Part shown: positions 16,199-23,307 of the stretch, in pieces | How the letters are laid out: the number at the start of each line of letters is the position of its first letter | Position numbering within the stretch: the first letter of the stretch is position 1 | Origin: Alphaproteobacteria bacterium | GTDB lineage: Bacteria; Pseudomonadota; Alphaproteobacteria; JAEULC01 | Direction of reading: 5' to 3' | Assembly: GCA_020851015.1 (NCBI GenBank) | Contig: JADZDN010000047.1 | Coordinates: 1 to 23,307 of the forward strand | DNA length: 23,307 nt | Position numbers and translations under genes: made by a program | The notes under the pieces: generated by a model | Databases searched by the model: none | Told to the model about the DNA's origin: nothing | Seen by the model: only the letters and a program-made list of their open reading frames with translations

Positions 16199-18333
16199 GA
16201 TGGTTCCGATCCCCCTTCCGAGCCGGTTTCTCCGGCGATGGCCTCGACCGCAAAATCGGCCGGCTTGGCGCCGGCCTGATGGCGGCGCCACATTGTTGTA
16301 TAGGCCGATTCGAGGTGCCGGCGCATGCGGTCCGTATCGAACAGCGGGCAATTCGCGCGGTTGCGGGCAAGCCTGGCGCGGATTCCGGCCAGCAGACCCG
16401 GCTCGGTTGCAAGCCTGAGCGCCAGCGCCTCGTACGCGTCGAGGTCCGGCGCGATCAGCTCGGGCAGTCCGGCCGCACGCAGCAGGCTCGCCGCCACGCG
16501 GCCCGGAAACGCGCCGCCCATGCAGGTCACGATCGGCAGCCCGGCCCACAGCGCGTCGCTCGCGGTGGTATGCGCGTTGTAGGGAAGCGTGTCGAGGAAC
16601 AGGTCGGCCAGCCGGTGGCGCGCCAGATGCTCGTCCGGCCGCACGCGCGGGGCGAACACCAGGCGCTGGGGCGCCACGCCGCGCCGCTCGGCCTCGCGCC
16701 GCAGGTTCGCCGTCGCGGTGTCGTTGGCCTCGAGCAGCCACAGGACGCTGCCCTCGACCCGCGCGACGAGCCGCATCCAGCGGTCGAACATGCCCGGCAT
16801 GATCTTGTAGTTCCTGTTGAAGCAGCAGAAGACGAAGCCCGTGTCGGGCAGGCCGGCCGCGGCGCGCGCCGGCGCGCCCGCCGCGATCGCGCGCTTGTCG
16901 TCGTTGGCCTGGTACATGTCGGGCAAATGGACCACGTTCTCGGCGTAGCACGAGCGATGCTCGGCCGGCGCCACGTGGCGGTCGGCGATGATGTAGTCGA
17001 TGTAGTCGGCGCCCATCGTGCCGGGGAAGCCAAGGTAGTTGGCCTGGATCGGCGCGGGACGATGCGCCAGGATCCCGGTGCGGTTGCCATGGGTGTAGCC
17101 GGTCAGGTCGACCGCGATATCGACCTCCATCGCGCGCAGCATGACGGCAACCTCGCGGTCGCCCATGCGCGTGACGTCGATGAAGCGGTCGCAGGCCGCC
17201 TTGATCCGCCTGCCCATCGCGCCCTGGTCCTCCGGCGCAAGCGAGACGCCGATGGTCTCGAACCGCGCACGGTCATGGCGTTCCAGCACGCCGACGATCA
17301 GGATCGCGACGGGATGGTCGCGGAAATCCGCCGACAGGTAGGCGACGCGGATGCGGTCGTGGGCGCAGCGCTGTCCGCTCCATAGCGGCGTCGGCGATAA
17401 CGGGTACTTGTCGGCGGCCAGGATGCGCGCGCATTCGAGCTGCGCGGCCGGCGAGTCCGACGCGGCCATGAAGGAGAAGGGCAATGCCGCCCGGCGCCCC
17501 TGCCCTACCGCCGCCGCGACCCGCGCGGTCGCCTCGGCATGGCGGGTCCAGTCGTTGCAGTGAAGCAGCGCGTGATGCCACTTGCCGATCGCGTAGTCGT
17601 AATCCGGCGCCACCGCGACCAGGCGCGCGAAGCAGGCCGCCGCTTCCGCCTGGCGCTTCAGCACCAGAAGGGCGCTGCCGCGGTTGTTCAAGGCATCGGG
17701 GAAATCGGGCCTGATCGCCAGCGCGCGGTCGTAGCAGGCCAGCGCCTGTTCCAGCCCGGCCAGGCTTTCCAGCACCGTGCCCCGGTTGTAGTGCGCCTCG
17801 GCATAGTCGGGCTTGATCGCGATCGCGCGGTCGTAGCTGGCCAGCGCGTCCTGCGGCCGCTGCAGCGCCCGCAGCGCGTTGCCGCGGTTGTTCCAGCCCT
17901 CCGCCAGCGCGGGTAGCCTCGCCAGCGCGCGGTCGAAGCTGGCCACCGCGTCCGCCAGCCGCCCGAGTGCCACCAGGCAATTGCCGCGGTTGTACCAAGC
18001 CTCGGCATAGTCGGACTTCAGCGCCAGGGCCTGGTCATAGCTGGCCAGCGCGTCTTCCGGCCGCTTCAATTCCTGCAGCGCGTTGCCGCGGTTGTACTGC
18101 GCGCCGGGAACATTGGGATTGATCGCCAGCGCCTGGCCGATCAGCCGGTCGGCCTCGGCATACTGACCGCGCTGGCTTGCGATCACGCCCAGCAGATGCA
18201 GCGCGTCGAACTGGTCGGGTTTGGCCGCGAGCACCGCGCGATAGCATCGCTCGGCCTCGCCGAGCCTGCCCGCCTGGTGCGCCGCGATGGCGCGCCGCAG
18301 CGATTCCTGCGGCGGAAGCGCGGCTTCATCCAC
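16195..18333 (-). CDS. TPR-repeat O-GlcNAc-transferase-like glycosyltransferase (GT41)
   Basis: 712-residue protein. Residues about 8-250 hold roughly seven tetratricopeptide repeats of 34 residues (AEAWYNRGNCLVALGRLADA-type), giving a visible 102-bp periodicity in the DNA. Residues about 315-690 are a SPINDLY/OGT-type GT41 domain. It contains YLSADFRDHP (His340, aligned with the conserved OGT active-site His), LTGYTHGNRTGILAHRPAPI, FNRNYKI (Lys aligned with the UDP-contacting Lys) and NAHTTASDALWAGLPIVT. Such enzymes transfer a sugar to protein Ser/Thr, or in some bacteria to Asn/flagellin or other acceptors, with the TPRs selecting the acceptor. No signal or membrane segment is seen. It sits 27 nt after the flavin reductase gene and overlaps the SDR. 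Confidence 0.95.
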   Translation of the reverse strand: MDEAALPPQESLRRAIAAHQAGRLGEAERCYRAVLAAKPDQFDALHLLGVIASQRGQYAEADRLIGQALAINPNVPGAQYNRGNALQELKRPEDALASYDQALALKSDYAEAWYNRGNCLVALGRLADAVASFDRALARLPALAEGWNNRGNALRALQRPQDALASYDRAIAIKPDYAEAHYNRGTVLESLAGLEQALACYDRALAIRPDFPDALNNRGSALLVLKRQAEAAACFARLVAVAPDYDYAIGKWHHALLHCNDWTRHAEATARVAAAVGQGRRAALPFSFMAASDSPAAQLECARILAADKYPLSPTPLWSGQRCAHDRIRVAYLSADFRDHPVAILIVGVLERHDRARFETIGVSLAPEDQGAMGRRIKAACDRFIDVTRMGDREVAVMLRAMEVDIAVDLTGYTHGNRTGILAHRPAPIQANYLGFPGTMGADYIDYIIADRHVAPAEHRSCYAENVVHLPDMYQANDDKRAIAAGAPARAAAGLPDTGFVFCCFNRNYKIMPGMFDRWMRLVARVEGSVLWLLEANDTATANLRREAERRGVAPQRLVFAPRVRPDEHLARHRLADLFLDTLPYNAHTTASDALWAGLPIVTCMGGAFPGRVAASLLRAAGLPELIAPDLDAYEALALRLATEPGLLAGIRARLARNRANCPLFDTDRMRRHLESAYTTMWRRHQAGAKPADFAVEAIAGETGSEGGSEPS

Positions 18334-18360
18334 CGGACGATCCGGGCGCCGATCCCACGC

Positions 18361-18927
18361 TCACTTGCCGCGGCGGGCGACCAGCGATGTCCAGTCCGCG
18401 AAGGCCGCCATGAACCTGGCCAGGAACGCGCGCGTCGCCTCGGCCTTCACCTCGCCCTTGTCGTCGAGCAGGTCCTTGACGTTGCCGATATAGGCCTCGG
18501 GCTGCTGCATGGCCGGCACGTTGAGGAACACCAGCGCATTGCGCACCGCGACATTGGCGCCGAGGCCGCCGATCGCACCGGGCGATACGCTGACCACCGC
18601 GCCGGCCTTGCCGTCGAACACGCTCTTGCCATAGGGGCGCGAGCCGACATCGATCGCGTTCTTGAGGCCGCCCGGGATGGAGCGGTTGTATTCCGGCGTC
18701 GCGAGCAGGACGCCGTCGACCCCCGCGAGGGCGGCGCGGAACGTCTTCCATGCCGCCGGCGGATCGGCCTCGCCGTCCTCGTTGTAGAGCGGCAGCTCGC
18801 CGATCTCGACGATCGCGCAGGACAGGGATGACGGCGCCAGCTTGATCATCTGCCTGGCGATCTTCCGGGTGAAGGATTCCTTGCGCAGGCTTCCCACCAG
18901 CACGGCGATCTTCAGCGGACCTTGCAT
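18361..18927 (-). CDS. NAD(P)H-dependent FMN reductase
   Basis: 188-residue flavodoxin-fold reductase of the NADPH-dependent FMN reductase family (ChrR/azoreductase-like). The phosphate-binding loop is VLVGSLRKESFTRK near the N-terminus, and the flavin-stacking segment is TPEYNRSIPGGLKNAIDVGS, both diagnostic. The ATG at 18927 has AGGAG 8 nt upstream. These enzymes reduce quinones, chromate, azo dyes or free flavin by two electrons in the cytosol. It is the first gene of the four-gene minus-strand operon, but its metabolic link to the glycosyltransferase is not obvious. The MarR regulator gene lies 93 bp upstream on the same strand and may control it. Confidence 0.93.
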   Translation of the reverse strand: MQGPLKIAVLVGSLRKESFTRKIARQMIKLAPSSLSCAIVEIGELPLYNEDGEADPPAAWKTFRAALAGVDGVLLATPEYNRSIPGGLKNAIDVGSRPYGKSVFDGKAGAVVSVSPGAIGGLGANVAVRNALVFLNVPAMQQPEAYIGNVKDLLDDKGEVKAEATRAFLARFMAAFADWTSLVARRGK

Positions 18928-19020
18928 CCTTGCGGCTCCTGCGGGATTTCGGGCAATTCACCCCTGACAACAGATAGCGGAATACCGCCGGCATGGGAAC
19001 GCCCGCGCCTGCGGGCGCGG

Positions 19021-19470
19021 TCAATCCACGACCAACGCGCCGGCCGCGTCGGCAAGGCGCCGGGCGAGGTCAGGCGACACATGCCGCGCCAGCCGGGCCT
19101 GGGCCTTGCGCCACGGGGGGATCGCCGCTTCCAGCCGGCGGGCGCCGGCCTCGGTCAGCCATACCGCCCGGCGGCGCAGGTCGTTCTCGACCATCGCGAT
19201 CTCGATCAGGCCCTCCGTCTCGAGCGTGCGCAGGTTGCGCGACAGGGTCGATTGCTCGAGACCCGCGCGTCTGGCCAGCGCGCCCAGCGTGTCGTCGGCG
19301 GCCGCGGCGATCCGCGCCATTAGGCCGATCTGCGCGGCGCTGAGCCCGGTTTCCGCCAATGCGCCGTCGAGGAACTGCGTGATCCGCCGCGCCGCCAGCC
19401 GCGCGTTCAAACCGGCGCAGGCCTCCACCGCCGCGCGGGCGTCGGCGCGCAGGGTTTTTCGCGGTTGCAT
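19021..19470 (-). CDS. MarR-family transcriptional regulator
   Basis: 149 residues from the ATG at 19470. Other in-frame ATGs lie at 19485 and 19515; none has a Shine-Dalgarno. The one at 19515 lies upstream of the predicted transcription start near 19490, so it is unlikely. The winged helix includes GLSAAQIGLMARIAAAADDT, LGALARRAGLEQSTLSRNLR (recognition helix) and TLETEGLIEIAMVENDLRRR (wing), the usual MarR order. Such dimers repress their own and neighbouring genes and release DNA on binding phenolic ligands or on oxidation. It is divergent from the DUF488 gene, and the intervening TTGTA/TACAA cluster is a likely operator. The flavin reductase operon downstream is a possible further target. 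Confidence 0.88.
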   Translation of the reverse strand: MQPRKTLRADARAAVEACAGLNARLAARRITQFLDGALAETGLSAAQIGLMARIAAAADDTLGALARRAGLEQSTLSRNLRTLETEGLIEIAMVENDLRRRAVWLTEAGARRLEAAIPPWRKAQARLARHVSPDLARRLADAAGALVVD

Positions 19471-19484
19471 GGTCGATCGGTGCA

Positions 19485-19508
19485 TTGTATGTATGTACAA
19501 TATTTGTA
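19485..19508. promoter_or_regulatory. Operator-like TTGTA/TACAA cluster in the marR/DUF488 divergent promoter
   Basis: TTGTA (19485-19489), TACAA (19496-19500) and TTGTA (19504-19508) form two overlapping inverted repeats (5-6-5 and 5-3-5) sharing the middle arm. On the minus strand TTGCAG (19520-19525) and TATTGT (19497-19502) are spaced 17 bp, so the cluster covers the candidate marR -10. This is a typical place for autorepression. Confidence 0.55.
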
Positions 19509-19547
19509 GATACATGGCACTGCAATTGTGGGGTCGGCGCCTTGACC

Positions 19548-19913
19548 ATGAAGCAGCCCGCGCTCAAGCGGATCTACGACCCGGCGTCGCCGGCGGACGG
19601 CGCGCGGGTGCTGGTCGACCGCCTGTGGCCGCGCGGCATCGCCAAGGCGCGCGCGCAGATCGACCTGTGGCTCAAGGACATCGCCCCCAGCGACGCGCTG
19701 CGCCGGCGTTTCCATGCCAAGCCCGAGAAATGGGACGACTTCTGCGCCGCGTATTTCAAGGAGCTCGAACGGCCGGACGCGCAGGCGGCCGCCAAGGAAC
19801 TGCGTAGCCTCCAGCGCAAGGGCGCCGTCACCCTGCTCTATGCCGCGCGCGACCAGGAGCGCAACAATGCCGCCGCGCTGCGCCTGTGGCTGAAGAAACG
19901 GACACGGAAGTGA
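19548..19913 (+). CDS. DUF488 (YeaO-like) protein
   Basis: 121-residue protein of the DUF488 family, which is about this length. Family features are the N-terminal KRIYDPASPADGARVLVDRL followed by WPRGIAKARAQIDLWLKDIA, a central HAKPEKWDDFCAAYFKEL and a C-terminal VTLLYAARDQERNNAAALR. The ATG at 19548 lies in frame 21 codons after an earlier ATG at 19485 that falls inside the operator region, so the internal start is preferred; its Shine-Dalgarno is weak. Function is not established for the family; members are often beside MarR regulators and redox genes. The cysteine synthase relic begins within the stop codon (GTGA overlap), so the two were once co-transcribed. Confidence 0.9.
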   Translation: MKQPALKRIYDPASPADGARVLVDRLWPRGIAKARAQIDLWLKDIAPSDALRRRFHAKPEKWDDFCAAYFKELERPDAQAAAKELRSLQRKGAVTLLYAARDQERNNAAALRLWLKKRTRK

Positions 19914-20238
19914 CCGATGCGCCGTCCGGCATCCTGGCGTGCATCGGCAACACGCGGATGGTGCCGCTTCGCCGCCTGGCGCCTTCAGGCGGCGCCCGCA
20001 TCCTGCTGAAGCTCGAGAGCGAAAACCCCACCGGCAGCAGCATCGCCGACCGGATCGGGCGGGTCTCCACCGAAGAGGCGACCGCGATGGCGCTGCGGCT
20101 GGCGCGCGCGGCGCCAATGTGACGGCCGCGCGGCGCCTGGCCGGGCGGCTCGGGTCCGGCGCCACGATCGTCACCGTCATGTGCGACACGGGGATGAAAT
20201 ACCTGAAGACGTTTGGTGCGACGCGGTCGGCAAGTTGA
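19910..20238 (+). pseudogene. Cysteine synthase-like PLP enzyme, remnant with two internal deletions
   Basis: The first part (GTG at 19910; ACIGNTRMVPLRRL, ARILLKLESENPTGS, ADRIGR) is the N-terminus of a cysteine synthase/cystathionine beta-synthase family enzyme. It jumps at about 20052-20063 straight to VSTEEATAMALRLAR, which belongs near the C-terminus. About 200 residues are missing, including the GGST phosphate loop region. A second small loss near 20106-20113 removes the expected FAGxSSG segment and shifts frame. The end (GANVTAARRLAGRLGSGATI, MCDTGMKYLKTFGA) continues in another frame to a stop at 20238. The product cannot be an active enzyme. It overlaps the DUF488 stop by GTGA. Confidence 0.85.
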
Positions 20239-20393
20239 CCGCCGGCAGCCGCCCCTACCCCCGATCAAAAGCCTTATGCAACGCTCAATTGCCGCAATGA
20301 CATCTTCCGGCCTCATTGTGTCGCTCCTATATATTCCATCCAAGGATTCAGGCGGCCCGATTCGCCGGCAAACTCCAGGCCAGGAGGAACGAC

Positions 20394-21305
20394 ATGAAGC
20401 AGCTGATCGGTGTCTACAGCGCCCCGCGCGGGCACTGGGTCGGTGACGGCTTTCCGGTGCGCTCGCTGTTCAGCTACAACAATCAGGGCCGGCACCTGAG
20501 CCCCTTCCTACTGCTCGACTACGCGGCCCCCACGCAGTTCAAGCCCACCACCGCCAAGCTCGGGGTCGGCGAGCATCCGCATCGCGGCTTCGAGACGGTC
20601 ACGATTGTCTACGACGGCGGTGTCGAGCACCGCGACTCGACCGGCGCCGGCGGCACGATCGGCCCGGGCGATGTGCAGTGGATGACGGCCGGCAGCGGCA
20701 TCCAGCACGAGGAATTCCACTCGCGCTCCTTCGCGAAGAGCGGCGGCACCCTTCACATGGTGCAGCTGTGGGTCAACCTTCCCGCGAAGGACAAGATGAC
20801 CGCGCCGCGCTATCAGACGCTGCTGAATGCGGACATCCCCTCAATCGCCCTGCCGCAGAAGGCCGGGCAGGTACGCGTCATCGCGGGCGAATACGCCGGA
20901 CACACCGGCCCGGCGAAGACCTTCAGCCCGGTCGACGTCTGGGACGTCCGGTTGAACGCGGGCGAGAGCACACAGATGCACTTCGCTGAGGAGCGCACGC
21001 TGGCCCTCGTGGCGCTGCAGGGGGCGCTGCGCGTCAACGGCAGCGAGACGATGCGCGATGCGCAGATGGCCGTCCTGGACCGCGAGGGCGACGCGGTGAT
21101 CGTCGAGGCCGATTCGGACGCGACACTCCTCGTGCTGAGCGGGCAGCCGCTCGATGAGCCGGTCGTCGGCTGCGGACCGTTCGTGATGAACACCGAGGCG
21201 CAGATCCGCGAGGCCATCGAGGACTACAACTCTGGCCGCTTCGGAGAAATCCCGCCGGTTGAAGCCGGCCATGTGGCCCCTGCCCAAACGGGACCTGCAG
21301 TATGA
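20394..21305 (+). CDS. Pirin-family protein
   Basis: 303-residue bicupin. The ATG at 20394 has a strong AGGAGG at 20382-20387; the upstream in-frame ATG at 20316 lacks support. The N-terminal cupin carries the four metal ligands of pirins: His61 and His63 in GEHPHRGFETV, and His105 and Glu107 in GIQHEEFHS. Pirin_C follows (about residues 180-290, including ALVALQGALRVNG). Bacterial pirins include quercetin 2,3-dioxygenases and redox-sensing regulators. Its stop overlaps the next start (ATGA), so it is coupled to the monooxygenase relic and probably to the two isochorismatase-fold genes. A TATATATT stretch at 20328-20335 could be part of its promoter. Confidence 0.93.
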   Translation: MKQLIGVYSAPRGHWVGDGFPVRSLFSYNNQGRHLSPFLLLDYAAPTQFKPTTAKLGVGEHPHRGFETVTIVYDGGVEHRDSTGAGGTIGPGDVQWMTAGSGIQHEEFHSRSFAKSGGTLHMVQLWVNLPAKDKMTAPRYQTLLNADIPSIALPQKAGQVRVIAGEYAGHTGPAKTFSPVDVWDVRLNAGESTQMHFAEERTLALVALQGALRVNGSETMRDAQMAVLDREGDAVIVEADSDATLLVLSGQPLDEPVVGCGPFVMNTEAQIREAIEDYNSGRFGEIPPVEAGHVAPAQTGPAV

Positions 21306-21613
21306 CCGAGCTGTACATCAGCGCCGCGCTGCATGCCCGACCGGGCTCCGATAAGGCGCTGCGCGAGGACCTCTTCGCGCTGGTCGAACCCTAACGTAAA
21401 GAGCCCGGGAATCTACGCTACGGCTTATTCGAGAACGTGAACCGGCCAGGCCAGTTCGCGTTCATCGAACACTGGGCCAACCACGAGGACCAGCGGCGGC
21501 ATCACAACCACGGCCCGCACATCCAGCACTTCCACGCGAATGGTGATCGCAATGTCGAGGCCCGTGATTTCATCCACATCCTTCGCAAGGTAACCCAACA
21601 AAAAAGGAGGACC
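21302..21613 (+). pseudogene. Antibiotic-biosynthesis-monooxygenase (YgiN-like) gene interrupted by an in-frame TAA
   Basis: From the ATG at 21302 (ATGA overlap with pirin) the frame reads MTELYISAALHARPGSDKAL through LFALVEP, then TAA at 21392-21394. It continues without any other lesion as RKEPGNLRYGLFENVNRPGQ, FAFIEHWANHEDQRRHH, HIQHFHANG and FIHILRKV. This is a nearly complete ABM-domain protein of about 100 residues, as expected for quinol monooxygenases. The frame has no stop of its own where the family normally ends: it runs on past the start of the next gene to a TGA at 21668-21670. The end given is approximate. As read, only a 30-residue peptide would be made. Confidence 0.8.
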
Positions 21614-21617
21614 CGCC

Positions 21618-22295
21618 ATGACTGCTCCGGCCAATTTCAACGGCGCACGCCCTGTCATCAACCCCGATGACGCCGCTTTGCTGCTCATCGACCACCAGAG
21701 CGGCCTCTTCCAGACGGTCGGCGACATGCCGATGCCCGTGCTGCGCAACCACGCCGCCGCCCTTGCCAAGATGGCGACGCTGTCCAAGCTGCCCGTCATC
21801 ACGACGGCCTCGGTGCCGCAGGGCCCCAACGGCCCATTGATTCCCGAGATCCACGCCAATGCCCCGCATGCAAAGTACGTCGCGCGCAAGGGCGAGATCA
21901 ATGCCTGGGACAATCCCGACTTCGTCGCCGCCGTGAAGGCGACCGGCCGCAAGACGCTGATCATCGCCGGCACGATCACCAGCGTCTGCATGGCCTTCCC
22001 GTCCATCAGCGCTGTGAACGACGGCTACAAAGTGTTTGCGGTCGTGGACGCGTCCGGCACCTACTCGAAGATGGCGCAGGAGATCACCCTCGCGCGCGTG
22101 GTCCAGGCCGGCGTCGTGCCCATCGACACCGCCGCAGTGGCCTCGGAGCTGCAGAAGACCTGGCACCGCGACGACGCCATGCAGTGGGCCGAGATCTACG
22201 CGAAGATCTTCCCGGCCTACCAGTTGCTCATCGAGAGCTACGGCAAGGCACAGGATGTAGCGAAGAAGGGCGAACTGCTGGATTCCCAGCGCTGA
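21618..22295 (+). CDS. Isochorismatase-family cysteine hydrolase (YcaC-like)
   Basis: 225 residues, with AAAAAGGAGG just before the ATG at 21618. The catalytic Asp is Asp25 in [10 protein letters not shown], the Lys is probably Lys91 in [13 protein letters not shown], and the nucleophile is Cys124 in [14 protein letters not shown] cis-peptide-like region (AGTITSVC) is in place, so an active Asp-Lys-Cys hydrolase is expected. The family hydrolyses small amides or ethers (nicotinamide, isochorismate, N-carbamoyl compounds); the YcaC subgroup has no firm substrate. It lies 44 bp before a second member of the same fold on the same strand, and behind pirin and the broken monooxygenase, so it is likely part of one stress or aromatic-compound operon. 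Confidence 0.94.
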   Translation: MTAPANFNGARPVINPDDAALLLIDHQSGLFQTVGDMPMPVLRNHAAALAKMATLSKLPVITTASVPQGPNGPLIPEIHANAPHAKYVARKGEINAWDNPDFVAAVKATGRKTLIIAGTITSVCMAFPSISAVNDGYKVFAVVDASGTYSKMAQEITLARVVQAGVVPIDTAAVASELQKTWHRDDAMQWAEIYAKIFPAYQLLIESYGKAQDVAKKGELLDSQR

Positions 22296-22339
22296 GACGA
22301 CAGACGACTCCACAAAAAAACAGAACCAAGGAGACTGAC

Positions 22340-22978
22340 ATGGCGAGTGAACCCATCCGCGATCCCAAGGCGGACCACCTGCTGACCCCGCAGAACTCGG
22401 TGTTGATCGTCATCGACTACCAGCCCGTGCATGTGAACTCCATCGCCTCGATGGACCGACAGCTGTTGGTAAACAACATCGTCGGCGTGGCCAAGGCGGC
22501 CGTTGCCTACGGCCTGCCCATCGTTCATTCGACGGTGAACGTGAAGACCGGCCTCAACAAGCCGCCGATTGGCCAGCTGCGAAAAGTGCTCGACAAGGTA
22601 CCCACCGTCGACCGCACGACGATCAATTCTTGGGAGGATGTCGAGTTTCGCAAGGTCGTCGAGGCCCCAGGGCGCAGGAAGCTCATCATGACGGCGCTTT
22701 GGACCGAAGCCTGCCTGACGTTTCCGTCGCTGGACGCACTGAAGGCCGGCTATGAGGTGTACGTGGTCGCGGATGCGGTCGGCGGCACGTCCGTCACGGC
22801 CCACGAGATGGCGCTGCGTCGCATTGAGCAGGCCGGCGGCAAGATGATCAGCGTTCCGCAGCTCTTCTGCGAGCTGCAGCGTGACTGGCAGCGAAAGGAT
22901 ACGGTGCCAGCATTCACGAGCCTGTTTGTGGAGACCGGGGGCACGGCGGGACTGCAGTTCAGCTACGACCGGGACTGA
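22340..22978 (+). CDS. Second isochorismatase-family hydrolase
   Basis: 212 residues, with AAGGAG at 22328-22333 before the ATG at 22340. Asp26 (VLIVIDYQPVHV) and Cys125 (ALWTEACLTFPSLDALKAGY) match the catalytic Asp and Cys. At the Lys position the sequence reads VDRTTINSWEDVEF, so Arg92 appears to replace the lysine seen in the first copy; this occurs in some subfamilies. The two neighbours are only distantly alike, so they are not a recent duplication. The function is likely a cytosolic amide or related hydrolase with a different substrate from its neighbour. It is the last gene of the pirin operon and is followed by a long hairpin. Confidence 0.93.
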   Translation: MASEPIRDPKADHLLTPQNSVLIVIDYQPVHVNSIASMDRQLLVNNIVGVAKAAVAYGLPIVHSTVNVKTGLNKPPIGQLRKVLDKVPTVDRTTINSWEDVEFRKVVEAPGRRKLIMTALWTEACLTFPSLDALKAGYEVYVVADAVGGTSVTAHEMALRRIEQAGGKMISVPQLFCELQRDWQRKDTVPAFTSLFVETGGTAGLQFSYDRD

Positions 22979-22987
22979 GTTCGCGTC

Positions 22988-23039
22988 ACCGACGGTTCGG
23001 CGCATGGCCCCGTATGCCGTGCCGCCGAGCCGTCGGTGC
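22988..23039 (+). terminator. Long hairpin after the second isochorismatase gene
   Basis: A 16-bp stem, 22988-23003 with 23024-23039, contains a single G-U pair and a 20-nt loop, starting 9 nt after the stop codon. No T-run follows, so it may be a transcript-end stabiliser or a Rho-assisted terminator rather than a classic intrinsic terminator. Confidence 0.5.
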
Positions 23040-23223
23040 TTCGACGCTGCACTGGCAAGCAGCACCAGACGTCCGATCACGGAATGTGCGCATGCATGCG
23101 CAGGAGAAGCGCGATCAATCCGATGCAGCAGGTTCTGTGAAATCGTCCCGCGAGGCCAACGGAGGCTAAGTCAAGGCCTGCGCCGCGATCGCGCCCCATG
23201 GGGTGGTGTAGGAGCGGGCTATC

Positions 23224-23245
23224 CTGAGCAGCGTTGGCTGCTTAG
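23224..23245 (-). terminator. Hairpin just after the stop of the right-edge gene
   Basis: CTGAGCAGC (23224-23232) pairs with GCTGCTTAG (23237-23245), with one wobble pair and the loop GTTG, directly abutting the minus-strand TGA at 23246-23248. It looks like a transcript-end hairpin, but the T-run is missing. Confidence 0.35.
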
Positions 23246-23307
23246 TCAGGCTGCCACGACGGGCAGGCTGACGATGGGATCATCGCTCAGAGGGGCGATG
23301 GTTTCCA
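23246..23307 (-). CDS. C-terminal codons of an unidentified gene entering from the right edge
   Basis: Minus-strand frame open to the window edge, ending ETIAPLSDDPIVSLPVVAA before TGA at 23246-23248. Only about 20 residues are visible. The hairpin immediately after the stop and the use of a plausible protein tail argue that it is real. I do not recognise the family; a transposase end is possible but only a guess. Confidence 0.3.
   Translation of the reverse strand, partial: ETIAPLSDDPIVSLPVVAA

Noticed and set aside
17584..18312. 102-bp periodic pattern considered as a tandem DNA repeat
   Set aside because: Explained by the 34-residue TPR units of the glycosyltransferase.
23186..23205. GCGATCGC-like and CCCCATGGGG palindromes near the right edge
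   Set aside because: Short palindromes of this kind are expected by chance in GC-rich DNA.
23205..23222. TGTAGGAGCGGGCT resembling gammaproteobacterial REP elements
   Set aside because: Single copy without the flanking inverted arm; likely coincidence.

Overview
The window is GC-rich chromosomal DNA from an alphaproteobacterium. The main markers are a GcrA-type cell-cycle regulator (13472-13801), GANTC clusters, a class I c-type cytochrome, and TPR/O-GlcNAc-transferase-like and PEP-CTERM proteins. Order-level placement (Rhodospirillales/Hyphomicrobiales-like) is only a guess. I recognised no tRNA, rRNA, CRISPR array or complete insertion sequence.

Layout. 1-3003 (+): the 3' part of hyuA and an intact hyuB, forming an ATP-dependent hydantoinase/oxoprolinase/ketone-carboxylase type pair. 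3158-4357 (+): an orphan soluble PAS histidine kinase. 4386-8514 (-): a three-gene acyl-CoA operon (crotonase, ADP-forming acyl-CoA synthetase, acyl-CoA dehydrogenase) with a candidate promoter at 8539-8567. 8677-9618 (-): an ECF sigma factor fused to a truncated, membrane-anchored anti-sigma-like domain. It is divergent from a Tat-exported ferritin-like protein and a periplasmic cytochrome c (9792-10848). 10870-12075 (-): acetate kinase. 12342-13010 (+): a PEP-CTERM protein behind a near-perfect sigma-54 promoter and followed by a strong terminator. 13472-13801 (+): a short GcrA with a DnaA-box-like site and a dyad upstream. 13890-14618 (-): an exported pentapeptide-repeat protein with an 11-residue repeat segment and a promoter region carrying three GANTC sites. 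14762-18927 (-): a tight operon of flavin reductase, TPR glycosyltransferase, SDR and Asp/Glu-racemase-like protein. 19021-19913: a MarR regulator divergent from a DUF488 protein, with a TTGTA/TACAA operator cluster between them. 19910-20238: a cysteine synthase relic with two internal deletions. 20394-22978 (+): pirin, a monooxygenase interrupted by a TAA codon, and two isochorismatase-fold hydrolases. The right edge holds hairpins and the last codons of an unidentified minus-strand gene.

How the parts work together. Most of the window is ordinary catabolic and regulatory sequence. The most unusual unit is the sigma/anti-sigma fusion beside an exported ferritin-like protein and cytochrome c, which could be a self-contained envelope redox or metal stress circuit. 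The second is the GcrA/GANTC/DnaA-like cluster at 13354-14733, which suggests cell-cycle-linked expression of the pentapeptide protein. The segment from about 19910 to the right edge shows gene decay (two broken genes) and looks somewhat lower in GC, so it may be a recently rearranged or acquired block. All functions here are inferred by reading motifs; no searches were run.
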